Positions 10,194 through 23,623 of a stretch of 64,000 bases of DNA are shown here, in pieces. A program made the position numbers and the translations under genes. Below the pieces are notes generated by a model, which was not told the DNA's origin, did not search any database, and saw only the letters and a program-made list of their open reading frames with translations. Source of the stretch: Piper betle. Lineage: Eukaryota; Streptophyta; Magnoliopsida; Piperales; Piperaceae. Where the stretch lies: NCBI GenBank assembly GCA_033002965.1, contig JAURVB010013578.1, positions 1-64,000 on the forward strand, written 5' to 3'. Every line of letters begins with the position of its first letter. Positions within the stretch are counted from its first letter, which is position 1.

Positions 10194-13100
10194 TTAGGTA
10201 AATTAAGTATAAATTTCTAATTAACTACATTGTAATTTAGATAATATTGATGTCACTTGATGCGAAAAGGGCTACTGAGTGTATTGTTTAGGACGCGTGA
10301 ATGCATCTTCAGACAGTGGGCGTTAGCTTTTAGATTTGATGTGTAGGTATGGAGTAGGAGCTCACTCACAAGTTGCATGGGCACGATTGTAGATAGGTAA
10401 GCAGATGTATTGAGTGGTGAATTTATCGTATCCCACTTCACACAGGCTACTTAGTCGTACAAATTTTGAGATTAATAACCTTCGAGGATAAGATCCGTTA
10501 AGTTTGTTTTTGAAAACTCAGATCAAGATCATGATGCCTTTGGGCCTACTATACTAAAATCCCTATCTAGACCTATGTATATAGAGTTCTTTTTGGCTTT
10601 CTCAATGAGATGTGAGACAAGGGGACAATTGAGTCGGACGTGCAGCAAACAGTTACGTTCCAGTCAAAGCTGGATCTAAATTGGTGAGTGGGTCGTTACA
10701 TATCTGAGGGATCCTAACAACTCTACCTTTCATTTCCCGAAACCGAGAGAAATGTGGACGATTACGACTACTGAAATGCTGCGCATATCTAGACTTGTGG
10801 ATTGAAAGGGTACTAAAGGTGCCTAGCTAAGAGTATATAACCATAGTGCTCAAGGCCCAAAGTGATACGGAGGATGTGCAGGGCTTTACAATAATTAATT
10901 TTCTCGTGTGAGAGATAGTTTGAAAAAATGCCAAGGCATCTGATGAGTTAGAATAGGACAATATCAAGCCAAGGCTGACGAGTCCTGATTAGTACTCTTA
11001 TGAGAGATTATCATGTAGACAGATATGATTCATTTCATTTAACAGGAGAGTTAGGTCTCTTGTGCTACTTTGATTAGTAGCTATTTCTGGATCAATTACA
11101 ATTGTTACTAATGTTTTTGTATAATATATGTACGTGAGAACCTGAATGGCTGAGTGCGGTCAGGATTGTGCAGGAGTAGCAATGCACTACTCACACATGT
11201 ACTTGCCGAATGGAATGGAAATTGTAGTGTGATGAATTCCTATGAATTATATAGATGAATGATATGATGTCTAATTGCAGGAATTATTGTGTGTAACTGT
11301 GATATGACCTTTGTGTTGGTTATCATGAATAGAACTGAATAGAACAAGCTAATTGGGTTGAGACCTGATTCAAAAAGATAAAAATGATACACTTTTGGAG
11401 AAACTCTGTTCATTTTGTTTTTAAAATTGTTGTTTGCAAACATTTAACAGGTTTGTTTTCTTTTGAATATGAATTGCATATAATAGCATATATTTAGAAA
11501 TATGTTACAGCCTAAACATCTCACCCATGCATTGAATGGTTACATCACCATCTTGAGACACTGAGGGTAGATCCGGGGTTGAGCTTAACTAAATTATATA
11601 GATTGGTGAACGGTTCAATCAAGGTAGCATTTTTGGTTTGATTTGCAAGTGAGCCAAATTGGGGTGTTATAGAGTAAGTTGGGTCCGACCATTCTTACCG
11701 TGGCTTGAGTATGATATGGTATGTGCTTACATGGCCCTAGCCTCCTTTGGCTTGGGTACCCCCATTGGATGATACGCGCTCGACCTTCTTCAATTTTTGA
11801 TCAATTGAGTCGGGTCATGCAAAGGCTAGGATTGATCAAAAAGGTTCCAAACATTGTGATAAATATACTGTAGACTCGCGAGGGACACAATCCTTAGGAT
11901 GCCTTAAATATGCACAGGTTGCACTTAGCACAAAGGCACTCTACTGAAGCCCTTGTGCCAACCTCTATTTCGTTAGGGTTTCAGGTTTTGGTGCAATGTT
12001 GGTGGCAAAATGCCCTTGCACCTGAAAAATAAAATTTCCCCCCTTCTTCCCTAGCACAAAGGCATTGCACTGGTGCCCTTGTACCCAGGTCTGAGTCGTA
12101 TCCATTTGCCTCTGACCCTTGTGGTGAGTGTCATACATTATTTGGGTCAACTCGTAGGTGGCCAGTGTAAAGGCACTGGATAAGCGCCCTTGCTTGCTCT
12201 TGTTTCCTACTTCTATAAAGGCCCCTATTCTCCTCCATTTTGCACCTTTCTACCTCTTGAGCTTTGACTCCCACGTTTATTCTAGGCATCCCCTCAGCCT
12301 GTCTAGATCTTCCCAGCCTTTCCTAGGCCCATTCAAGCCTATCCTTGCCCCTATGGTCGCAGGGTCTTGAGGTACGAAGCCCCAAGAGACCTCTGCTTGG
12401 GTCACCTTGACATAAAGCTATCTCCTTTTACCTCTATGAGCCATTCCATGTTGTTTTCCATGTCTATTTGTGCTTGTTTTCATTTTTTTGGTATTTTTTA
12501 AATGTAGATCCTTATGTTAGAATTTGATAGGATTTTAAATCATGTTATTAGTGCATGTATAAAAGCATGTATAAAAATAGTTATGAGTTTTTTATTGAAC
12601 TATGGTTGGATGCATGCAATGTTCTAGTGTAAAGATCATATCTCTTGTTGTAGGTTGTCTTTTCATATGACTCTAGTTTTTTGTGCTTATAAGAGATAGA
12701 TCTATGACTCGTATGTTTATGACTTCATCTTTTATGATATGCATATTCATGCATGGGTTCCAAACTTTACGAAAGGTGGCAGCTTTCCCAGCACAGTGAC
12801 CTAGCCATACTGACGTAGGTTTCTTTTTCCGAATTTTCCTACCCTGATGTAGTTCCTTTTTCAGTCAATCCTTTGCAAGCTCGCAGATCTATGTGTTGGC
12901 TTGTTCCTGTAAATTTACAACACTAAAATAACCACTTCAATGAAAAGAACATAACCCTAATTGCTTGGAGTGTTCATTGTCATGCAAGCTTTGAGATTGT
13001 GCTCTGTTGTCAACTAACGAATAATAGTTAATAAAATCCATTAAATTTATGGTCAGACTCACTAGTTGTATACTGTGACTGTTTATGTTTTGGAACCAAT

Positions 13101-14799
13101 TCAAAATCATTCATGTGGCTAGCTTAATCTGTTTACCAGAGTGTGCAATAATGTAGTGTGAAACCCTAGTTCTCTAACTGGTGATGTAAAATCTTAAACC
13201 CTAAGGAAATGGTGATGAAATTGTATAAAATTTCTTCCACACCTTAGGTTGTGTCACTATAACATCATAGTAAGATTTAGGAGTGTTTGTTCCATAGGAT
13301 CTTAAGTTAGGAGTTTCTCAATCCCAATAGGTCCACTCAACTCAAGAACTGACCAAGTCAATATCTCCCATTTCCGAGTTCAATTAGGCCTAAATCCAAG
13401 GTGTTTTGACCTAAAATCTTACTAGATTTAAGTCTACGGTGTTGTCTAACATCGTCCACTTCCTCAAGCCCACTTGGAGTATCCAAGCGCATGAACAAAC
13501 CTCAGCAACATCGGTGTGCTGCTTAAGAACATTGTTCCCAGCACATTATCCCAATCTTAGTCAGCCTTGTTTTCCTTGTTGGTGCAAGAGCCAGGACTTG
13601 GTAAAGTTTTCACCAAAGCCTTAGATTGCCAATGCCTAGTGGTCAAAATTTTAGTCCATTTGAACATCATTTGTCCCATCTAAAAAATCATCTTGTTTAG
13701 TCCATTCAATTAAACTGTAAGTTTGAACTTTTCGAACTAAGTGTACTTGTAAGCCTAATCCTAATTAAGTTACTAATGAGGTTTAAGACTCTATTAAGCA
13801 AGCAATTAAGTTAATTAAGTATCTTATGTGCTGAGGTCTTACCACTATTTGTGTGTCAATGTGATCCGAGTCTGATTTAGCTTCCATTTCTGTACTAGAA
13901 TATGCGGGGTAAGATCGTCAATCAGGGACACAAAGCTTTACTCATTCAGGTCTATAAGACTCTCCTTTGCTCCATGTCTTTTGGACTCGTTGAGTGACAA
14001 GTTTCATTGTGTTTTAGACGTAGGATGGTATCAATGGCATTTTACCAAATCCCTATGATGGTGGGCCATTTAGCCATCATTTCACTAAGTTTAATAAAAC
14101 TTGAAGGCTGAGATTTCTTGATGGTTTATAAAAGGTAAGATCTAGAAACTATTATATAAGTCCCTACCCAAAGCCTAATATATATAAGTATGTAAGGGTT
14201 TACAGTTTTAGGAACAAGACAGAATGTACATGCAGGAAGGATTACACTAGTATTCTTTCAAACCCTGAGCTAGTGGATTGTATGAGGGTACTGCATAACG
14301 CATCACATTTCTGAATTCCATGGCATTAACTTAATTGTTCTTTTATCAACCGAGTGACACAGTGGGTTATATATAGAGATTATGACGGTATACACTTTTA
14401 TGTATGTATATGAATTTGTCATCATGTAATAAGTTATCCTTGCTTATAGCCTTGTGATGTTTTTTAAGAAGTTTCAAAGTTCGTGTGGGTAATCAAATAC
14501 CCAATTGTTAGTATTACTTTTTTGGTAGTTATTTCTAAACAATGATCAAATTTGTATGATTACAGATGTTTTTCCTATCTATGTATGTGAGTCCACGTGG
14601 AATTGGCCAACCTAGGTTCAGTGGTGGTGGCATGGACCCTTTGTTATCTTTTAGTTATGTTTTGGACCTTCTTTTTGTTTGATGACTCCATTTGTGCACA
14701 TGAGCCCTTAACTTGATTGTGGACTATGAACAACATTGGATTGGATTATGATATGATGTTTGCATATGTGTGTTTAAAATATTATTATTTTTTATAATA
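10194..14799. other. Degenerate retroelement sequence, no gene
   Basis: No coding region is recognised. LTR-like ends occur at about 10687-10697 (GGGTCGTTACA) and about 11658-11672 (TTGGGGTGTTATA). From about 11700 the sequence has repeated phrases such as GCACAAAGGCA and GCCCTTG, and a TATA-like box at 12214. It may be the 5' part of the second LTR-D, which would then be about 3.7 kb long. The left edge of that LTR could not be fixed. Confidence 0.4.
12214..12220 (+). promoter_or_regulatory. TATA-like box, putative LTR promoter
   Basis: TATAAAG occurs about 30 bases upstream of a pyrimidine-rich run (CCCCTATTCTCCTCC). The placement within a presumed LTR suggests the promoter of the LTR-D element. 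No transcript data support it. Confidence 0.35.
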
Positions 14800-15376
14800 C
14801 TTGTGGATATGCCTCAAAGCCCTGGAGCATGATGAGGAGCTATATCAGGTAGACGAAACATATTTGAATGCTGCTATGTGTAAGTGCAGAGAAATGTGGG
14901 TATGAGGAGCATACGGGTCATACCACATGAAAAATCCACGCGACCCAATGTTTACATTATTGCGCTCATCAGCATTAAAAAATCAAGTCACCTAATCCAA
15001 TCACTAAAAGTAAGTGTAAGAATTGAAATACGTCACAACATCTTTAACGTATTCAACCTCTTAGTTGCATTGGGAGTGCTGACTTTGTATAGCTTAGAGT
15101 AATCATTGTATTTTAAAGTCACCTTCTTAGTCACAAGGGAGGCACTTCCTCTGTTGTATCTCAAACTGCTCATATAGGAGTTTTAAGTTTAAGATACATC
15201 CTATATAGTGTCATTTTTCCCTCATTCTAGGAAAACCAATAAGGTTTCCGTCTTAAACTTCTTAGTAGGTTGAGATATACTTTCGTAAAGTTTGGATATA
15301 ATAGCCCAACGAGCAACTTTTAAAATTATAATATCATAATTTAGTCCATCCCTTCAGGTTGAATTGGTGAATTACA
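14800..15376 (+). repeat. LTR-D copy 2, 3' part
   Basis: This is homologous to 8575-9207 throughout, with moderate divergence. It ends GGTGAATTACA. It is not followed by a primer site, consistent with a 3' LTR. Together with copy 1 it brackets the degenerate element at 9208-14799. Confidence 0.7.
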
Positions 15377-16963
15377 ATATTAGTCGAAGTCGAGGCAACC
15401 CAAGAGCGAAGACCAACATGTAGTTTTCATGTGTTTCCATGTTTTGTTCATACCATCCATGTTCGATATTAAATTCAGTATTTATGTTATTTAGTTAGGT
15501 TAACTTGTCAAGGCTTATATGCAAGTCACACAGGTAATTAACACACTAATGTTTTCATGATTATGTGCTACTAGGGCTTGTTAGTAAGTCACATCAGTAG
15601 TATTAATTAGTTGATCAAGTTTCTAAGTAGATCAAGTATTATACCATGTTCATTAATTCAGTTATCAAGTCATATGAAAGTGCACATTACATGTTATTCA
15701 GTTATTTCATGTTATGTTCATGTTCACTTAAATGTATGTATGATCAATGTTTTATTTGGATTTTTCTTCATTGCTTAATTATTTACAGATTCGTCCAATT
15801 TTCTCTATTTACTTGTTTATGAAGTGTATGTGTATAAATTGTTGTTGTTAAAGATGTACCTTGGTACGTGAAGTAAAACGTAAAACTATTGCCTTGGTGC
15901 GTACATTATATAATACTTACGACATGTTGATTTAACATAGCATAAAAGGATTAAATATCCTATCAATCATAAAACTCACCAAATAATGTTTAAACACCGA
16001 CATGATTAGCTTGCTGACAAGCTCTGAATCTCAGCTATGTGAACCCCTACTACTCTAATATATAATTAACATGTGTTACAATCCATAATAGTCTACCTAT
16101 GTATGTATGATATGACATAGCATTTGTGATTTCAAACAATGCATTTCAAGCATGAATAATATGTTAACACTATCATACTAATATCATACAGTGATTAAAT
16201 AATCATTAGATAACATACATCGATCAACAATCGCAAATAAACATAAAAAATCAACTTATGGCACCAGCGATGTGGTGCTGGTCCTAAGCTCTACAGTGTT
16301 CAGCCTCAGCTAGGGTTTTCTCATAAGTGAGAGCCTTTGTCTTAACTTTCAGTGTTGAGTCGAAAGTGATAGCGTTGTGGCATTGTACTCTATACATGTT
16401 TTTCAATAAGTGAAGGCCGTGGCACACAACACAGAAAGTTACAATGTCGTAGCATTGGCCACACGTAGTTCTTCTTTAAATATAGGCTACAGTATCAGAA
16501 GCCTCCACATTGGAAGCATTGGTGCTCGGCCATGTTCTTCAATATCTATACCCAACACTACAACTCTACTGGCCTGTGTTGTGATGCTGGTATTTGGTGT
16601 TCTAAACTCAAATTTGTTTATCCTTGTAGTTCTTGATCCGATTTTTATCAAACAAAAATAAGATTCTCTTATCCTCTGAACAACAAAATAATGATTGTAG
16701 TAGGTTATTAATCTAACATGATTTTAACTACTTTTTATGATTTTAGTCTAGAAAAAAGATATAATTTATTGGAGTTCATGTTCTAAACTTGTTCTTTTTT
16801 AACAATTTGATTCTAGAACTTGGTTAAATCATTAGAACTACATGTAAAACTTATTTGCAGTGATTCTAAACATGAATTAACACCTTTACGATTATTCTAA
16901 CAAGTTTTACAAGCATAGAACACGAAAACAAGCATGTAGATAACATGGAACAACAAGCAAACT
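15377..16963. other. AT-rich stretch, nothing recognised
   Basis: No coding frame of note and no similarity to the other repeats in the window. 16260-16600 is slightly GC-richer with recurring GCATTGG-type words, but no gene structure is visible. Confidence 0.5.
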
Positions 16964-17781
16964 TGTAAGAACCTTGTTTTGATAAGAAAACAATACTTAA
17001 ACTCTCTACGGACAAACTAGGCCAACCAAGCAACCAAAAAGAAAACATCACAATAAAAATGAATAGAAGTGTTGAAGTGTTCAATACTTTAGCTTTGGTT
17101 AGAGTTTTGGCAACCAAAGATGATACACTAGAAAAGTCGAGAAGAAACTACGTTCAGTCAAGGGTTCGGTCACATGTTTGGCTACCAAAGTCTAAGGAAG
17201 TAGTAAAGGCAAATTTTAGTCACAGATTCAGCAATCAAAGGAATGTTTGGCATGACTTTTAAAACTGATCGTGGAGTTTGGAAGTTCACACAAGATCGAT
17301 GAAGTTTAGGGAGATGTTCGGTCAAGCAATCGGTTTTGTGTTTGGCAACAAAAGCTAAAGAGTCTGACGTGGCTACGGTTTAAGTGATCATTCAGTTGAT
17401 GATCGGTCGATTGTTTGGTAGATGATTGGTCAATCATTCTACAGTCTAGGGACATAAAAGGGGATTTGAAGCCTAACGGCTTTATTTCTTGGAGAGGCTA
17501 TGCTAGCCAATAAATAGGGCTTTTGGGAGAGTGATTTGACTATCCTCTTGTTACCCTCTTGATCCTCTAGTGGATTTGATAGTCTCATGGACCAAATTGG
17601 AGAAATAAGCTTGAGCTAGGAAGGGATACCTATTAGCTTGTGTTCTAAGTGCGATCTTTGTCCTGAAGAGAGTTCAATTATAGTGAGGCTCACTTTGTAA
17701 TCCCTAGGTTGGGAGTAGGTGTATGAAGCTTCTTACTTGTGGAAAGGTGGAACTTTGTGAAGGGTGTACTCTCCATTGGTG
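16964..17781 (+). repeat. LTR-like promoter region
   Basis: It begins TGTAAGAACC. It carries several GGTCAAGCAATCGGT and TGATCGGTCGATTG type near-repeats (17320-17440), a TATA-like AATAAATA at 17509-17516, then TCTTGTTACCCTCTTGATCC. The layout resembles U3-R of a plant retrotransposon LTR. No partner LTR was found. The part from 17782 rightwards is duplicated at 30655, but this part is not. Confidence 0.4.
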
Positions 17782-20130
17782 TGAAGTCTTAAGGGTGTTT
17801 GAGACTTGGTTTAGTTAGGATCCTTAGTACTTGGTACTTGTGGAGGAATGCTTGTAGAGTTCTACGGATACTTGGAGTGCAAGTTTACTTGGCACATGGG
17901 GAGTACTTGTAAAGGACTCCTGGGCTAGGATGTTCGTAAGGATACAAGTGGTTTGCCTAATAGAGTTACATAAACCTACTCACCAATGAACTTGATGAGC
18001 TAGAAGAAAGGACGTACCAAATTATGAACCTTTTGAAAAATTTGTGTGCCCTCTCTCCTATCACTTTAATTGTGTGATTATACATATTTTATTATACAAT
18101 TATTTGCGCACTTAACTTCCTAGAGCCTTGACCTGGTAGGGCCAAACAATTAAGATATTAGAAGGCCTAGGTCCCTCGCCTACTTGTATGATTAGACTAG
18201 ATGGCCAACAGAAAGTAATAACTTGAATAGAACTTGAACTGCCTTCTACACACAAGCCTTGTTGTTTGCGTTGCACATTTGGTCTAACTTGCATATTATA
18301 TGCAGTTGCCTGATTATTTAAATTGTTTTCCCTACTTATTGTCCACCCTTGTGATCTTTATAAGGCCTTAAAGATTGGAGCAACTATCATTTGATAAGTG
18401 ATTGTAGTCAACCTCCATTAGTGCACTTTTAAAAGCATGAAATATGAAGACAATGTATGAATCTACACTAATTACATGTTTTAATTGAGATTACTAACTA
18501 CTTCCTCAGTGAAATGCCTAGAACTCTGCACCAAACTACCTCACACAATCTCCAACAAAATGAAAGAGGTGGCAGCTAGAGAAAGAAAGTAGAGAGAGCT
18601 CAGCTAGAGAGAGAGACGATAGAGAGGAAGGGCGGTTAGGGCTTCAATTTAAAAAGTTAAAGATCGATCTCCTAATGCCTTCTTATATACTCTAGGCGTT
18701 CGACCCTAGGACATCTTCCTCCCAAGCATAGAGACTAAACTACCCTTAAACTCCTACGTGAACGCCTAAGTTGACAAAGCTGTCAACATTTATTGAACGT
18801 CCCTTACCATAGGACAAAATTCGATCGTTGGACATTAGATATTGCTAGATTTCCACTTATATCACATGTACGTATAAAAATATGTGTGAGCCCACATTAA
18901 ATTTGAATACTAGTCGAACTTGCCACTTACCATTATAGATATTGAATTTGTTCACATGTGACGGTGTTTAACTTGTTTACCAATGGTAATAAATTGTGAC
19001 ACGATTTTACCTGATTGTTAGTCACCTTTCTTGGTCAAGCGCTTGACAAAGATCTTATTCATCCAAATTCAATATAATTTAATCCATAATTATATAATTT
19101 AAAGTATCTTCATTTAATCTAGACTAACTTATAAAAAAAAATTATGTACTAGAAAATAAATGTTTGCTATGGCTAGATCCAACCCAAGAGAAAGAGAGAA
19201 AAGTAAATAATATTAACAAAGAGACTGGATATTACAAAATAAGTAAGTAATGGTGGAGAAAAACCTTAATTTATATTTGTTTACTATCTTCCAACTCTAA
19301 AAAACTGATATTAAAGACAAACAAAAACAAAGTGGAGTATCCCATTATTTTTATTTTTATTTAATTTTTTTGTGGTGCTATACAACAACACTCCTCAACG
19401 GACCTACTACCTGATTATTTTATGCTATATGACTTTAATTTTCTTATGACAAGATTAATTTGGGCTCTTTCAATTTAATAATGAGACATCACTCCCTCCG
19501 GGATATTTTCTCTTCTTTATTTTTTAAAACATGAATAAACAACATAAAAGGAAAAATTGGGAAAGAAATTCAATCCACACATTTAGTGCCCCATGTGATC
19601 CCTCCTTTTGGATTCTAAATATCGAAAGCTTCATTGAGGCCACAAATTGTTCCCCAACTTGGTTTTGAATGGGGCCAGGTGTCTCCATCCATGCATATTC
19701 TTAGATGGTTTATTGATACAAGTTGGAGGGTGGCGAAGGATTACATTATCATCATCTTTTAGCTCAATATGTTCAAGGATATGATAAAAGATTGGTTGGT
19801 TGTCGGTTGTTCTGCATTATAACGTTTATGTGTCCTATTATTGCACCCTCTCCATATCACATTTGTAACAGTGTTCCATGGGCTAATTATTGTGGTTGAT
19901 GTTCGTATTGAGTTTCAAATGCTTGTCACCTAAGGCCAAGATGGGTTGGTTTTATTTGGCACTGTAAGCAATTTAGTTAGGTTTACGCTCATGAAAAGTG
20001 AGCCCCGTCCAAATAAGGAATTCAAGCTTATGCTATTAATTAAGATAAGTAGTAAGGAATCCTAATGTATCTAATTAATTAAGATAACTACAAGTGTAGA
20101 AATCAAATATATGATAAAATATAAATAAGT
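17782..20130. repeat. Repeat G copy A
   Basis: It aligns over its length with 30655-33225, from GAAGTCTTAAGGGTGTTTGAG to ATATAAATAAG. On the reverse strand it has a TATATAAG box (18682-18689) followed by a CT-rich leader-like stretch (18545-18640), and a 60-residue frame at 18112-18294 that has a 62-residue counterpart in copy B. It could be part of a retroelement or a duplicated promoter/first-exon region; no protein family was recognised. Confidence 0.7.
18682..18689 (-). promoter_or_regulatory. TATA box on the reverse strand in repeat G
   Basis: Reading the reverse strand, TATATAAG is followed after about 40 bases by a CT-rich leader. The arrangement is conserved in copy B (31556-31563). 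Confidence 0.4.
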
Positions 20131-20175
20131 TAAAAACTTCTCATGCAATGGAATAGATTTATGGAACGGAGTGAA

Positions 20176-21307
20176 TGTTTGATTAATTCAATAACATGCA
20201 AGTATACATGGTGGAAATAAGTAATATAAGAATGAATTAAAGTATCGTCCCATAGAGAGATGACTTTTCTTAAATTAATTAAAGAAAATGAAATTAAGAA
20301 CAAAACAAAAACAATCGACTTCACTAAATCTAAGTAATAACTTTAAATTAAAGAGAAAGTTATAATGATAAAACTCATTCTATAGTCAAATTTCTATTAA
20401 CATGAATTTAATATTCGTCACATATTACTCTTATCTTTTATTCTCTTGAATTGCCGATCTACAAGAATTATATGACATGGTAGTTCCTACTTCTTGAAGC
20501 ATCTATTATTTTACCTCAATTTCTACCTCCCATTGATAATTAGTTAATCGACAAAATAATACATTAAGATTTGCCTTACAATCATATACAATATTGTGTA
20601 TCTCCAAGCTACAACAACAAAGTCAACTAATCTAACTAATTTCTCCCAAAATCTAATTAAACCGCATGATCTAAGTAATATGTGATCAGTCTACTCTTAG
20701 CATTAAGAACATGATAATTCAAACAATCCAATTGAATAAAAGAGAAAAAGGTTGAAATGAATTTAATTAAACCATGTTAAGCTACATTCTTCTCTAGAAT
20801 GAAATAAAGGATTACTCCATAATAAAAATAGAAAATATTATAAAGAAGAAACTACTTCTCATTATGAAAGGAAAAGAATTACAAAAACTAGAATTACTTC
20901 TATGCCAAGAGTTAAGATATCCCAAACAACAAATAACCACCCCTTTATGTAGAAGATGAGATTACCAGGAAATACAAAAATTCGAGGAAGGATTCCATAA
21001 CTCGATATAGTCTAATTGATTATAATGTCTGATGTAGTTTCTAACACCCCGACTTACTCAAATTCAGCCAAAGTTATGTATATCCATCCTTATTGAGCTT
21101 TGTCAACACCATAAATTGTAGCCATCAATGGGTGAGGTACAATGCTCTAATCAACAATTCCTAAGCTTCTTTATTTATAATTTTTTTCTCCATTAAACTC
21201 CAAAATTAAATATATCTAATAAAATATTAATTAAAGAAAAAATAAAGTAAAATATCACCTAATTAATAATATTTATACCCCATATTTATAAAATCACATT
21301 AAAAACA
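20176..21307 (-). mobile_element. Repeat E copy 2, inverted
   Basis: Read on the reverse strand, it aligns with 4270-5423, with shared blocks such as GTATACTTGCATG and TTTATGGTGTT, and both end CAAACA. A 60-base stretch (21043-21105, beginning CTAACACCCCGAC) is not alignable to copy 1. It abuts LTR-B copy 2 directly on the right and a repeat G end about 45 bases away on the left. Confidence 0.6.
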
Positions 21308-22349
21308 TGGGCGAGCTCCTACACCGAACCTACACAAACAGAACTAAATTCTAAAGCCCATGTACACCCATATGATGTATGAATGACATGATGGGTAAAT
21401 CAAACGACACTAGGACAATCTTGTCTACCTTGATCAATCCAACAAACTTGAATCCTATTGACAATATAATCATGTGCAACTATATGATACCGAGTTAATA
21501 TGATAATATTTTATGCAACACTCAATACAGTAAAGTAACCCTAATAATGATGTCATATACGTGTGATAAACTAGTAGTTAATTCCATATTATGGTAATGC
21601 AAATAAATTCAAATGTCATCACTAATAAAATATAACTATTATCATACAACAATTTCATCAATTTGTACTTAGCCATATGAATCTATATTCTTAGGTGATT
21701 ATGCCATCAACATCACAAATTTATTGATATGTAATTACACATAACAATTAGCTAAATAAAGATCATAATTTTGATAATCAAACTAATACTAAATTTTGAC
21801 AAATTAATCATTAGAACTAGATGTATAATTCACGAGCCTAATTATCTAAATTTAATTAACAACAAATATCGACAAGCACGTATTTTTAACTAACTAATCA
21901 AATATTTTGCATAATTAAAACAACACAAGCATTCACAATAACAACCTATAAATCTCAAGATCCTAAAATCAGTACACAAATCAAACTTATGAATATAACC
22001 ACAATGATGTACATGATAATGATGATCAATCATATAAAATGAAATAAAAATTAAATCGTATACTTAAGTCGGCGATCATGCAGCAATAGTGACGGTAGTG
22101 TTGGTTGCCGTGAGGAGGGAGACGGCAACTATGATTGCCATCCTATAAGCAAAGTTGGTAATGGAGGAGTGGCTCGATGTGGCTGGAGCACCACTGGCCG
22201 GCAGCGATGGCCAGTCGCCAGCAGTAGCCATGGTTTGTGGCCGGCTAGGGAAGGAACACCTAAGAGGGTGATGTCGGCCAGGAAAAAGGGGGAAAGCTAG
22301 GGGAGGACAGGTCGGCTAGGGGGTAGACGGTGTGGCTAGTGGCCCTAGT
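21308..22349 (+). repeat. LTR-B copy 2, left part
   Basis: This is homologous to 7010-7780. The first shared block is GAGCTCCTACACCGAAC, and the AT-rich part and the start of the GC-rich core are both present. The repeat is cut at 22349 by the hAT element; the last eight bases GCCCTAGT are the target duplication. It continues at 26899. Confidence 0.7.
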
Positions 22350-22490
22350 TATTGGTGGGCGCGGACGTCCGAATTGGTCCGTCCGTCCGAAGTCCGAAGT
22401 ATGTCCGACCGAATTTGACCGACCGAATTTGACCGAATTAAAACAAACCAAACATGGACATTTCTTTGTCACCGAATGACCGACCGAATG
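22342..22490 (+). repeat. hAT left end: target duplication, terminal repeat and subterminal motif array
   Basis: It holds GCCCTAGT (22342-22349), the terminal inverted repeat from 22350, then at least eight copies of CCGA-containing words, such as CCGACCGAATTTGACCGA, within 120 bases. Dense subterminal hexamers of this kind bind transposase in characterised hAT elements. That role here is inference. Confidence 0.75.
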
Positions 22491-23248
22491 ACCGATATTT
22501 TACATCAATAATATAATATTTTCAACATTTGTAAGGCTAATATTATAGTTTATAAAAATTTTAAAATGTAATATACAGTAAATTAATTAAGTTCATACAT
22601 AAAATTGATATTTAATATATTAAATAACAAAAAATGACATACATAGGATAAAAGTCACTCTTATTATAAGCCATAAATACTTTGAGAGTTAAGACCGAAC
22701 AATCTCCTGTGTGAAATAACATAAAAAGATGACAAGTAAAGCCAATGATGAAACATTCAAAATTTCAGTTATATCGCCAATAGTATATGATGTTTGTTCT
22801 GCAAGAATGCATCTGTTCTCATGCAAATGTGAGTGAACAGTTAATCAGGTGCGCTAGTTTCATTCTTTAATAAGCACCAACGTCTCAAGTAACGAAACAT
22901 TTCGAAGAAAAAGCAGATTCGAAAACTACGACTTTAAACAAGCTAAAGTTTGGTATAAAAAAGAACAGGACAGATTTTATAAATTAATCTCAACAAAAAT
23001 TTCACCATCCTTCAATCTTTGTATCCCTCAACAGAAAACAATCTTTGAAATTTGGTATTCTCCAGCAATTATCAAAATACTAAGTATAGCAAGGGAAGCA
23101 AAGAGATAACATCATAAGTAGGATACACATATTTAGAATGTGTTCAATATGATCTACTCACAGTACTGCCGTTGTGCTTGTCAACATTTAGCATAATTAG
23201 TTGAAAATGTAAGAGTTTACATAGTGAGAAACAACTTAAACGAATTAC

Positions 23249-23345
23249 CATTCTTAATTTCATCAATAAGGCCATCCCCACCAACAATGTCAGCTCCAGC
23301 AAGAAACCAGCTAATAAAGTCACACAAACACAGTAATTCCAACCC
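23249..23345 (-). pseudogene. Possible captured exon of an organellar ribosomal protein uL1 (L1) gene
   Basis: On the reverse strand a 97-base open stretch is bordered by TTTTTCAG (acceptor-like) and GTAATT (donor-like). It reads AGADIVGGDGLIDEIKNG at its 3' end. The pattern AGADxVGGxxLIxxIxxG is characteristic of ribosomal protein uL1 of bacterial, plastid or mitochondrial type. The 5' half (GLELLCLCDFISW) does not fit uL1 and may be read-through of intron sequence. Flanking sequence on both sides is T-rich and intron-like. It lies between the transposase stop and the left end of the hAT, where host gene pieces can be carried. Only one motif supports the call. Confidence 0.4.
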
Positions 23346-23623
23346 CTGAAAAAGCCAAAACTCATTTTCAAATGTCAAAATTAAGCATCACTAATAACTA
23401 GTACTAATGATAATAGACAGACACAAATTTCCCATAGATCACACAAGTGAATTAACACACTCAATTACAACAAGACAAGCAACTACTCCTATAGCAAAAC
23501 AACTAGCTAACACATGCAAACAAACACATGAGCAAGCTCAATCAAAGTCAACAAGACGCAACAGAGGAAAGAAACACAGACCTCTCCTGGAGAGCTTAGA
23601 GGTGGAGAAGGCACTAGCGGTGA

